From: Polyangium fumosum
Lineage (GTDB): Bacteria; Myxococcota_A; Polyangia; Polyangiales; Polyangiaceae
DNA: 64,000 nucleotides
Direction of reading: 5' to 3'
NCBI RefSeq assembly: GCF_005144585.1
Contig: NZ_SSMQ01000006.1
Span: 62,001-126,000, forward strand
Every line of letters begins with the position of its first letter. Position 1 is the stretch's first letter. The notes beneath the pieces were generated by a model. It was given only the letters and a program-made list of their open reading frames with translations. It had not been told where the DNA came from and made no database searches. Below are positions 56,749 through 64,000 of this stretch, piece after piece. Made by a program: the position numbers and the translations under genes.

Positions 56749-59723
56749 TAGCTCCCGCGCAGCACGACCTCGTAGACCTCGCGCACGCGACCCGTGACCT
56801 CCCGATACCGCGCGAGCAGCTCCCCGGCGGCCTGCGCGCCCGGGCGATCACGAATGCCCATCCGCCGCGCCAGAGGCCAGAGACCCGGCGCGCTCTCTTC
56901 GAGCAGGTGCGACGCGTCGGCGTGCACGATACGGATGCGGCCGCCGAGCTTGCGCAGGAACGCATATCCATCCCGCAGCGCCTCGGCCTGCTCCGGCGTG
57001 AGCTTGCCCGACGCCGCGAGCGCCTCGATCGCGAGCGCCGTCTCCGTGGTGCGAACGCCCGGATCCGCGCCGCTGAGCATCTGCAAGAACTGCACGCAGA
57101 GCTCGATCTCGAAGAGCCCGCCGCGCCCGAGCTTGAGGTCGTACCGGCCGCGCCGCTCCAGCGAGAGCTCTTGCTCCATGCGACCCCGGAGCCGGCGGAG
57201 CTCCTCGGCGACCTGCGCAGGATCGCCCGGCATCGCGTAGGCCGCCGCGTGCGCGATCTCGATCGCCCGCGCCCCGAGCTCGACGTCGCCCGCGACCGCG
57301 CGCGCGCGCAAGAGCGCGAGGCGCTCCCAGGCCGCGGCCTCGACGTGCGGCGTGTCCGGCCCCTTCGCGTGGTAGCGCGCGAAGGCGTCGATCGACGTGA
57401 CGAGCAAGCCCTGGTTGCCCGAAGGCCGGAGGCGCGTGTCGAGCTCGTAGCCGGGCCCGGCCGGGTGCAGGATCGAGATCAAGCGGATCACGCGGCGCGC
57501 CGAGCGAGCGAAAAACGCGTCGGGATCCGCGCCGGGAGGAGCCTTCTCCGGGTCGAAGAGGAAGAGGACGTCGAGGTCCGAGCCGTAGCCGATCTCGCGC
57601 CCGCCGAGCGTGCCGACGGCGAGCACGGAGAGGCCACGCACGGGCTCGCCTTCGGGCGTGCCGAGCGCGTGCCGTGTCGCCGCTTCGAGCGACGCATCCG
57701 CGAGCGCCGAGAGCACGTACCCGACCTCGCGCGGGCCGAGCTCACTCGCGAGATCCGCGAGGCCCACGTCGATCACGACACGCGCCTTCGCCTGGCGGAG
57801 CGCGCCGACGAGCTGCTCGTCGGGATCCTCGTCCACCGCCGCGGCCTCGCGCTTGGCCTGATCGAGCTCCGCGCGGGCAGACGCAGGCGTCGGGACGCCA
57901 CGCGCGAACAGGATGCGATCGCCGAGCTCGGGGTGCTGCACGAGCGCCTCGGCGAGGAACGCGCTGCCGCCGATGGCCTCGACGAGCCTGCGCACGAGGC
58001 GCGGCTCGTCGCCGAGGAAACGCAGGTACACGCCGGGATGCCGGAGCCGCGCGAAGAGCCTGCGGAGCGTGCGCGCGGCCTGCTCGGGATTGGCCGCGTC
58101 GGCCACGGCGTCGAGGACCGCCTCGCCGAGGCGCGGATACGCCTCACGGCTGCGGGCGCCGAGCGCCGCGTCCGGGCGGCGCGAGAGATCAAAGAGATCC
58201 CGCGCGACGTCGCCCCACCGCTCCACCGCTTCGAGCGCGTCCGGCGCTTCGGGCGTCGCGACGGGCAACGAGAGCTCTGCGACGCGGCGGAACGCAGCCT
58301 CGAACGCCACGGCGTCGCCGTCGTCGAGCGCGGCGAGGGCCTCGGCCCAGCGCGAAGGCGCAAGCGCGCCGTCGGGCACGAGCGAGCGGAAGCGCGCTTC
58401 CACGCGGCCGAGGTGCTTCGCGAGATCGACCTCGAACGCCTCGGCCGACGCGAAGCCGAGCACCCGCGCGAGCCTGCCCGCAGACTCGGCGTCGGCAGGC
58501 CACACGTGCGTTTGCTGGCCCGTGGCGAGCTGCACGGCGTGCTCGGCGCGGCGGAGCGCGAGGTACGCTTCGGCGATCTCGCGCGCCTCGCGATCCGTCA
58601 CGAACCCGGCCGCGCGCAAGCGCCGGAGGCCGTCGAACGTGCCCCGCGCGCGGAGGCGCGCCTCGCGCCCGCCCCATACGAGGAGGAGCGTCTGCACGAA
58701 AAACTCCGCCTCGCGGATGCCGCCCGATCCGAGCTTCAGATCGCGCCCCGGCTCCCGGGAGAGCTCGGTCCGCGCGCGCTGCACGAGCTTCGTCATCTCG
58801 ACGGCGATCGTCGGATCGACGCGCCTCCGCCACACGAAGGGCTCGAGCGCGGCGAGCACCTCGTCGCCGAAGTCGAGATCCCCTGCGATGGGCCGCGCGC
58901 GCACGAGCGCCGCGCGCTCCCACGTCCGCCCGAACGACTCGTAGTACCGCTCGGCGGCCGCGAGCGAGTTGACGAGCGGCCCGCCTCGCCCCTCGGGCCG
59001 CAGGCGGAGATCCACGCGCCACACAAAGCCGTCCGCGGTCACGTCCTCCAGCGTCGCCGTCACGCGCCGCGCGACGCGCGTCCAGAAGTCGTGCAGCGGC
59101 AAGGTCTCGCCGCCGCCTTGCGCGCATCCGCCCTCGTCCGTGTCGTAAAAGAACACGAGATCGACGTCGGATCCGACGTTGAGCTCGCCCCCGCCGAGCT
59201 TGCCCATGCCGAGCACCACGAACCGCGCGGGCGCCCCGCTCTCGCGCCGCGGAGGACCGAACCGCAACGCGAGCTGCGTGATCGCGTCCTTCACGGCCGC
59301 GTCGATCGTCACCTCCGCGAGCGCCGCGATCTCCTGCGACGTCACGTCGACGTCGGCGCCCCCGAGCGAAGGCGGCAAGAGCTCGCGCAGCGCCACGCGG
59401 ATCCGCTCTTCCCGCGCGAACCGCCGCAGCTCCCGCGAAACCCGCTCGCCGTCGTCGCCGTCCCCGAGCCGCGCCCGGAGCCGCGCGGCGAGCCCTGCGC
59501 GATCCCGCGCGGCCTGGTGCCCCTCGGCGGCGATCGTCTCGACGATCTCGGGCGACACTTCGAGCGCGGGGGCGAGGGCCGGATACGCGCTCGCGAGCAG
59601 CACGGCGAGCGCAAACCCGACCGTGCCGGGCTCGATCCGCTCGGCGAGGCGCGCGGCGTAGATCTCGGCGCGGCGACGATCGATCCGCTGCGCGAGGGCG
59701 AGGAGCCGGGAGCGGCGGAGCAT
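56748..59723 (-). CDS. glnE: Bifunctional glutamine synthetase adenylyltransferase/deadenylylase
   Basis: A 991-residue GlnE with two nucleotidyltransferase domains. The N-terminal deadenylylase domain carries GMGKLGGGELNVGSDVDL at about 172-189; the C-terminal adenylyltransferase domain has GTLGGREIGYGSDLDVLFLFD near 710. Helical PII/glutamine-responsive segments lie between and after. It adjusts glutamine synthetase activity by AMP addition to a tyrosine. Length matches the family. The gene is monocistronic: divergent metallophosphatase on one side, tandem repeats on the other. Confidence 0.96.
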   Translation of the reverse strand: MLRRSRLLALAQRIDRRRAEIYAARLAERIEPGTVGFALAVLLASAYPALAPALEVSPEIVETIAAEGHQAARDRAGLAARLRARLGDGDDGERVSRELRRFAREERIRVALRELLPPSLGGADVDVTSQEIAALAEVTIDAAVKDAITQLALRFGPPRRESGAPARFVVLGMGKLGGGELNVGSDVDLVFFYDTDEGGCAQGGGETLPLHDFWTRVARRVTATLEDVTADGFVWRVDLRLRPEGRGGPLVNSLAAAERYYESFGRTWERAALVRARPIAGDLDFGDEVLAALEPFVWRRRVDPTIAVEMTKLVQRARTELSREPGRDLKLGSGGIREAEFFVQTLLLVWGGREARLRARGTFDGLRRLRAAGFVTDREAREIAEAYLALRRAEHAVQLATGQQTHVWPADAESAGRLARVLGFASAEAFEVDLAKHLGRVEARFRSLVPDGALAPSRWAEALAALDDGDAVAFEAAFRRVAELSLPVATPEAPDALEAVERWGDVARDLFDLSRRPDAALGARSREAYPRLGEAVLDAVADAANPEQAARTLRRLFARLRHPGVYLRFLGDEPRLVRRLVEAIGGSAFLAEALVQHPELGDRILFARGVPTPASARAELDQAKREAAAVDEDPDEQLVGALRQAKARVVIDVGLADLASELGPREVGYVLSALADASLEAATRHALGTPEGEPVRGLSVLAVGTLGGREIGYGSDLDVLFLFDPEKAPPGADPDAFFARSARRVIRLISILHPAGPGYELDTRLRPSGNQGLLVTSIDAFARYHAKGPDTPHVEAAAWERLALLRARAVAGDVELGARAIEIAHAAAYAMPGDPAQVAEELRRLRGRMEQELSLERRGRYDLKLGRGGLFEIELCVQFLQMLSGADPGVRTTETALAIEALAASGKLTPEQAEALRDGYAFLRKLGGRIRIVHADASHLLEESAPGLWPLARRMGIRDRPGAQAAGELLARYREVTGRVREVYEVVLRGS

Positions 59724-59900
59724 CGGAAGGCCGCAACGTAGCAGCGACGCGCGTCAAACGCTTGGGGGCGACGCGCGGCACGCCCGCGGATCTGCGTTTT
59801 TTCCTTCCTCGGGCCCGCGCCGAGCAGGCGGGGCGGACGTGTTCACGGATCTCCCGACCCTCGGCCTCGATGCGCCTTGGCGAGGCTCCGCCCACCTCCT

Positions 59901-60578
59901 ATGCTCCGCGGCGTGCGTCTCCTCTGCCTGTCCGACATTCATGGACGCGCGGATGCGCTCTCCGCCGTACTCGCGGTGGCCGAGCGCCGCGGCTATTCGA
60001 AGATCCTCGTCGCCGGGGACCTCTGCTTTCCCGGCCCCGATCCGCTCGAGACGTGGCGTCGGCTCACGCAGATCCAGGCCATCTTGGTCCAGGGCACCGG
60101 CGATCGCGCGCTCGCGACGCTCGACATCAGCAAGGTCGTCCCGAAGAGCCCCCACGAGCGCTCGCGGCTCGATCGCCTCTCCGCGGTGCGCACCGAGCTC
60201 GGCCAGCTCATCCTCGCGCGGCTGGGCAGGCTGCCGACGACCCATCGAATGAACCTCGAAGACGGCAGCGAGCTCTTGCTCGTCCACGGATCCCCGGTCG
60301 ATCCGTTCGAGCCGTTCTGCCACGACATGACGGACGAGGAGATGGCGGCCCTGCTCGGCGACGATCCGGCCGACGTGATCGTCTGCGGCGGCTCGCACGT
60401 GCCTTTTGATCGCATGGTCCAGGGCGTGCGGATCGTGAACGTGGGCAGCGTCGGCGAAGCCCCGGGCGGCGAGGGCGCAGGGCAAGGCTTTTCGCACGCC
60501 GACGTCACGCTCCTCGAAACCAGCATCGCCGGCGTCGAGGTCGAGCAAATCGCCGTCCCCCTCGGGAAGGCGGCCTAG
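59901..60578 (+). CDS. Metallophosphatase (YfcE-like) with altered ligand motifs
   Basis: A 225-residue calcineurin-like phosphoesterase fold. CLSDIHGR supplies Asp and His, VAGDLCFPG the bridging Asp, and LLVHGSP a His. However, where GNHD/GNCD is usual it has GTGDRA, and where GHTHxP is usual it has GGSHVPF. One metal site may therefore be changed or weak. The ATG at 59901 is used; a TTG at 59877 would add eight residues. It starts 177 bases from glnE on the opposite strand. Substrate is unknown. Confidence 0.8.
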   Translation: MLRGVRLLCLSDIHGRADALSAVLAVAERRGYSKILVAGDLCFPGPDPLETWRRLTQIQAILVQGTGDRALATLDISKVVPKSPHERSRLDRLSAVRTELGQLILARLGRLPTTHRMNLEDGSELLLVHGSPVDPFEPFCHDMTDEEMAALLGDDPADVIVCGGSHVPFDRMVQGVRIVNVGSVGEAPGGEGAGQGFSHADVTLLETSIAGVEVEQIAVPLGKAA

Positions 60579-60715
60579 TGCGGGCGTGGCAAACGAGCCC
60601 CCCTCCGGTCGGCTGGCTTTCTTTCGATCCCTTGGAACTCCGAGAAACCACCCAGGCCTGCACGGTTCACCGTTCCCAAGCGACGGCGTGCAGCGCTATG
60701 ATGTAGTTTGGCAGC

Positions 60716-61645
60716 ATGAACAGCGGGCCGCCTGACGACGATATCGAAGCCACGCGGGTCGCCCACGTGAAGGAGCTCCAGGACGAGCTCAGGGCTCGAT
60801 CGCAGCGTGATCGCGCCTATCTCATCGTGCTCGTCGGCTCGAACGTCGGCGAGATGTTCGAGGTCGAGTTTCCGGAGACCGTCCTGGGCCGCGGGGCAAA
60901 CGCCACGGTGCGTCTGAACGACGACGGCATCTCGCGTCGCCACGCGCGGCTCGTCCGCGCCGGCAACGACGTGGTGCTGGAAGATCTCAACAGCTCGAAC
61001 GGCACCTCGGTGAACGGCGAGAACATCAGCCAGCGCATCCTGCGCGACGGCGACAAGATCCGCCTGGGATCGACCACGATCCTCAAGTTCACCTACCACG
61101 ACCACCTCGACGTCAGCTTCCAGCAGCAGATGATCGACGCGGCGCTGCGGGACGGGCTGACGAAGGCGTTCAACAAGCGCTACTTCCTGAGCCGCCTGGA
61201 GACCGAGATCGCCTACGCGAAGCGGCACCGCGCGCCGCTCTCGCTCGTGATGTTCGACGTCGACCACTTCAAGCGCGTGAACGACACGTACGGCCACCTC
61301 GCCGGCGACTACGTGCTCACGAAGATCTCGAAGCTGACGATGAACACGGTGCGGACCGAGGACGTCTTCGCGCGTTACGGCGGCGAGGAGTTCGGCGTGA
61401 TCTGTCGTGGCGTGTCGCTGGGCAACGCGGGCATCCTCGGCGAGCGGCTGCGCTCGGCCGTGGAGACCGCGACGTTCGAGCACGAGGGGACGCGCATCCC
61501 GATCACGATCAGCGTCGGCGTCGCCGCGAGCCCGGATCTGCCGGTGGAGACGCCCGAGCAGCTCATCGCCGCCGCCGACGAGGCGCTCTACCAGGCGAAG
61601 CGGACGGGCCGAAACCGCGTCCTCCTGAAGCACGGGACAGGCTAG
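60716..61645 (+). CDS. FHA-GGDEF diguanylate cyclase
   Basis: A 309-residue cytosolic c-di-GMP synthase. The FHA domain (about 35-125; GRGANATVR, SRRHARL, NSSNGTSVN) binds phosphothreonine peptides and has its key Arg, Ser and Asn residues. The GGDEF domain (about 140-305) shows the active-site GGEEF at 222-226 and the inhibitory I-site RTED at 213-216, so catalysis and product inhibition are expected. Regulation by a Ser/Thr kinase through the FHA domain is a reasonable inference. Its stop TAG interlocks with that of trpA (CTAG). Confidence 0.93.
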   Translation: MNSGPPDDDIEATRVAHVKELQDELRARSQRDRAYLIVLVGSNVGEMFEVEFPETVLGRGANATVRLNDDGISRRHARLVRAGNDVVLEDLNSSNGTSVNGENISQRILRDGDKIRLGSTTILKFTYHDHLDVSFQQQMIDAALRDGLTKAFNKRYFLSRLETEIAYAKRHRAPLSLVMFDVDHFKRVNDTYGHLAGDYVLTKISKLTMNTVRTEDVFARYGGEEFGVICRGVSLGNAGILGERLRSAVETATFEHEGTRIPITISVGVAASPDLPVETPEQLIAAADEALYQAKRTGRNRVLLKHGTG

Positions 61646-62478
61646 TCAGGCAAGTCGAGCGCGCGTCGTAGCTCGCCGACGAAGGTGCGGACGGCGCGCC
61701 GTTGCTCGTCGCCGCTCGCGGCCTGCTCGATGCGCCGCGCGAGTGCGGTGCCGACGACGACGCCATCCGCGCCGCCGGACACCTCGCCCGCCGCGAGCTT
61801 CGCGCTCGCGCCGCTGTCGATGCCGAAGCCCACGAGCACAGGTCGATCGAACGCGCGGCGCATCCCCTCGGCGTCACGTGCAGCCGCAGCGAGATCCGAC
61901 GGGCTCGCCCCTGTCACGCCGGTCATCGAGATCGAGTACACGAACGCGCGCGGCGCGCCGTCGAGCGGCGTCGAAGCGCGCCGGATCGCCTCGATCCGCG
62001 CCGCGTGGCTCGTCGGCGAGACGAGCGGCACCACACCGAGCCCCTCGGCCGCACACGCGTCCCGGAGCGGCGCCGCCTCCTCGGGAGGCAGATCCACGAC
62101 GAGCAGCGCGTCCACGCCGGCCGCTCGCGCGAGCCGCGCGACCTTTGCCTCCCCCACGACGAGCACAGGGTTGTAGTACGTGAACAACACGAGCGGCACC
62201 TCCGAGCGAGCGCGCACGCGCGACGCGACGTCGAGCACGCGTTCGAGCGTCGCGCCCGCCGCGATCGCTCGTTGCGCCGCGCGCGCGAGCGTCGGGCCGT
62301 CGGCCGTCGGATCACTGAACGGCACACCGAGCTCGAGGAGGTCGGCGCCCGCGTCGATCGCTTCGAGCGCGAGGAACCCCGACGCTTCGAGCGACGGATC
62401 TCCGACGCAGAGGTACACGCAGAGCGCCTTCCGGCCCGCGCGCCGGAGCTCGACGAAGCGCTGATCGATCCGGTGCAT
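61642..62478 (-). CDS. trpA: Tryptophan synthase alpha chain
   Basis: A 278-residue TrpA TIM barrel. LLELGVPFSDPTADGP places the catalytic Glu49 and Asp60 at their usual numbers; VVDLPPEE and FVYSISMTGVTGA follow, then PVLVGFGIDSGA, the phosphate-binding region. It cleaves indole-glycerol phosphate and passes indole to TrpB. The ATG at 62478 shares a base with the trpB stop (TGATG), so the two subunits are coupled. It converges on and interlocks with the diguanylate cyclase gene. Confidence 0.95.
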   Translation of the reverse strand: MHRIDQRFVELRRAGRKALCVYLCVGDPSLEASGFLALEAIDAGADLLELGVPFSDPTADGPTLARAAQRAIAAGATLERVLDVASRVRARSEVPLVLFTYYNPVLVVGEAKVARLARAAGVDALLVVDLPPEEAAPLRDACAAEGLGVVPLVSPTSHAARIEAIRRASTPLDGAPRAFVYSISMTGVTGASPSDLAAAARDAEGMRRAFDRPVLVGFGIDSGASAKLAAGEVSGGADGVVVGTALARRIEQAASGDEQRRAVRTFVGELRRALDLPD

Positions 62479-63680
62479 CACTTCCCTCCGCCGTAAGCCG
62501 TGATCGTGTCCAGGTCCTTGTCGCCGCGACCCGAGAGGCACACGAGCATCCGCGCGGGCCGCCCCCGCGCCTCGGCCTCGCGCCGCGCGATCGCCCCGAG
62601 CGCGGCGAACGCGTGCGCCGTCTCCAGCGCGACCACGATGCCCTCCGCGCGCGCCACCTCGCGCGCCGCATCCAGCGCCTCCGTGTCCGTCGCGGAGACG
62701 TACGTCGCGCGCCCTGTGTCGCGGAGCCGCGCGTGCTCCGGCCCCACGCCCGGATAGTCGAGCCCCGCGCTCACCGAGTGCGCTTCGATCACCTGCCCCG
62801 CGTCGTCGCAGAGTACATACGTCTTCGCTCCGTGCAGCACGCCGACGCGCCCGCGCGAGAGCGTCGCCGCGTGCTTGTCCGTATCGAGCCCGAGCCCCGC
62901 GGCCTCGACGCCGTAGAGCGACACGCTCGTATCGCCCTCGAACGCCTTGAAGATCCCGATCGCGTTCGATCCGCCGCCCACGCACGCGACGACGGCGTCC
63001 GGCAGCGCCCCGCGATCGAGGCACGACGCGCGCGCCTCGTCGCCGATGATCCTTTGCAGCGACGCGACGAGCGTTGGATACGGATGCGGCCCTGCCGCGC
63101 TGCCGACGCAGTAGTACGTCGTCCGCACGTTCGTCACCCAGTCGCGCAGCGCCTCGTTCATCGCGTCCTTCAGCGTCCGCGACCCCGACTCCACCGGCAC
63201 CACGCGCGCCCCGAGCAGCCGCATGCGCGCGACGTTCGGCGCCTGCCGCTCCATGTCGAGCGCGCCCTGGTAGACCTCGCACGGAAGGCCGAGCAGCGCC
63301 GCCGCCGTCGCCGTCGCCACGCCGTGCTGCCCGGCTCCCGTCTCCGCGATGATCCGCGTCTTGCCCATCGCCTTCGCGAGCAAGAGCTGGCCGAGCGCGT
63401 TGTTGATCTTGTGCGCCCCCGTGTGACAGAGGTCCTCGCGCTTGAGCAGGAGCTCCGCGATCGCGTCGCCGTCGGGATCGATCCGCCGCGCGAGCCGCTT
63501 CGCCTCCGTCAGGGGCGTCGGCCGCCCGACGTAGCTCCGCAAGAGCTCGTGGAGCTCCCCCTGGAACGCCGGCGTCGGAAGGACGTCCTGCCGCGCCCGA
63601 TCGAGCTCTTCGAGCGCGGGCACGAGCGTCTCTGCGACGAAGCGCCCTCCGAACGGTCCGAAGTAACCTGCGCCAAGCAC
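62478..63680 (-). CDS. trpB: Tryptophan synthase beta chain
   Basis: A 400-residue Trp[20 protein letters not shown] is the family opening, HTGAHKINN holds the PLP lysine (Lys91), [13 protein letters not shown] and [12 protein letters not shown] complete the cofactor site. It makes tryptophan from indole and serine. Start is a GTG at 63680; no ATG suits. A 12-bp hairpin ends eight bases before it and contains the AGCAGG that would be its ribosome-binding site. The rest of the trp pathway is not in view. Confidence 0.96.
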   Translation of the reverse strand: MLGAGYFGPFGGRFVAETLVPALEELDRARQDVLPTPAFQGELHELLRSYVGRPTPLTEAKRLARRIDPDGDAIAELLLKREDLCHTGAHKINNALGQLLLAKAMGKTRIIAETGAGQHGVATATAAALLGLPCEVYQGALDMERQAPNVARMRLLGARVVPVESGSRTLKDAMNEALRDWVTNVRTTYYCVGSAAGPHPYPTLVASLQRIIGDEARASCLDRGALPDAVVACVGGGSNAIGIFKAFEGDTSVSLYGVEAAGLGLDTDKHAATLSRGRVGVLHGAKTYVLCDDAGQVIEAHSVSAGLDYPGVGPEHARLRDTGRATYVSATDTEALDAAREVARAEGIVVALETAHAFAALGAIARREAEARGRPARMLVCLSGRGDKDLDTITAYGGGK

Positions 63681-63688
63681 GCGACAAG

Positions 63689-63720
63689 CCTGCTCGCCCG
63701 TGTGTTACCGGGCGAGCAGG
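63689..63720 (-). promoter_or_regulatory. Hairpin covering the trpB ribosome-binding site
   Basis: A perfect 12-base stem CCTGCTCGCCCG/CGGGCGAGCAGG with an eight-base loop lies between the M13 peptidase stop and trpB. On the minus-strand RNA its 3' arm ends AGCAGG, eight bases before the GTG start. No U-tract follows. It could serve as a Rho-dependent-type end of the upstream gene or hold trpB translation in check. Confidence 0.6.
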
Positions 63721-63763
63721 TCCTTCCTGAAACGCGCGTCGAGCGCCCCCCGTGGCGAGGACG

Positions 63764-64000
63764 TCACCAGACGGAACAAACCTTGGCCGGGTGCATCGGC
63801 GTGCCCTCGGCGCACGAGAACGCCTGGGCGAACTCGGGCGTGTTCACGAGCGGACCGTTCACACGGAAGCGGGGCGCCGAGTGCGTGTTCGTCTTCGCGT
63901 GGAGCCGCGCGTACTCGTCGCGGCTCTTGGCGCACCAGGCCTGCGCGTGCGCCAGGAAGAACTGCTGATCCTCGGTGAAGCCGCCGGCGACGGTCATGTT
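63764..64000 (-). CDS. M13 family metallopeptidase, C-terminal part (partial)
   Basis: The last 78 codons are in the window; the rest lies beyond base 64000. The sequence FTEDQQFFLAHAQAWCAKSR, then RFRVNGPLVNTPEFAQAFSC and the final CSVW are the closing segment of neprilysin/PepO-type zinc peptidases, which end in C-x-V-W. The HExxH site would be upstream, outside view. It is an exported or lipoprotein peptidase in most bacteria. A hairpin follows 43 bases after its stop. Confidence 0.92.
   Translation of the reverse strand, partial: NMTVAGGFTEDQQFFLAHAQAWCAKSRDEYARLHAKTNTHSAPRFRVNGPLVNTPEFAQAFSCAEGTPMHPAKVCSVW

Overview
The window looks like chromosomal DNA of a large-genome myxobacterium (Myxococcota, probably Polyangiales, Sorangium/Polyangium-like). 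Supporting signs: very high GC with strong third-position bias; a eukaryote-like Ser/Thr kinase fused to a degenerate cyclase, an NTPase and TPRs; a PAS-STAS stress protein; lipoproteins with the G/Q-rich 'GGQGGQGG' linker after the lipid cysteine; a MauG/MbnP-type pair; and a double-CXXC protein of a kind known from Myxococcus. I recognised no phage, IS, tRNA or rRNA. The species call is inference.

Layout. 1-7 kb: end of an MbnP-like gene and its di-haem partner; a DprE1/DprE2-like module with two DprE2-like SDRs tail to tail; a deoxyhypusine-synthase-like enzyme; and a zinc-starvation operon (Zn-free L33 paralogue plus CobW GTPase) behind a perfect 10-1-10 palindrome that looks like a Zur operator. 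7-18 kb: VOC protein, sugar acetyltransferase, PAS-STAS protein, a large cell-surface lipoprotein, a receiver protein, an NtrC-type response regulator with its histidine kinase, a methyltransferase, a small NlpC/P60-like protein, a glycosyltransferase and a NIF3 protein closed by a U-tract terminator.

18.5-29.8 kb is the accessory part. A complete type I restriction-modification operon (hsdR-hsdM-hsdS, with AT-richer target recognition domains) is followed by a 43/44-bp tandem repeat array. Then come two convergent two-gene modules: a secreted AHH-nuclease-like protein with a double-CXXC (SitI6-like) partner, and an HNH-nuclease-like lipoprotein with an uncharacterised partner. These look like toxin-immunity pairs used in kin discrimination or contact-dependent competition, and are the best candidates for an undescribed system.

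30-49 kb: SUV3-like RNA helicase; a beta-helix lipoprotein with a recurrent IIVQ signature; the giant kinase, whose glycine loop lies upstream of any normal in-frame start codon; a YdcF-like membrane protein; a VHb-like globin with a long tail; a MarR-BKACE-enoyl-CoA hydratase-carboxylase operon; aat; an SRPBCC protein; and YeaH-SpoVR-TPR lipoprotein. 49-64 kb: a knottin-repeat lipoprotein, an outer-membrane-type protein, a nested inverted-repeat element, an NfeD-like/SPFH/SPFH operon, a 42-bp tandem repeat, glnE, a metallophosphatase-like protein, an FHA-GGDEF diguanylate cyclase, trpBA with a hairpin over the trpB ribosome-binding site, and the end of an M13 peptidase gene.
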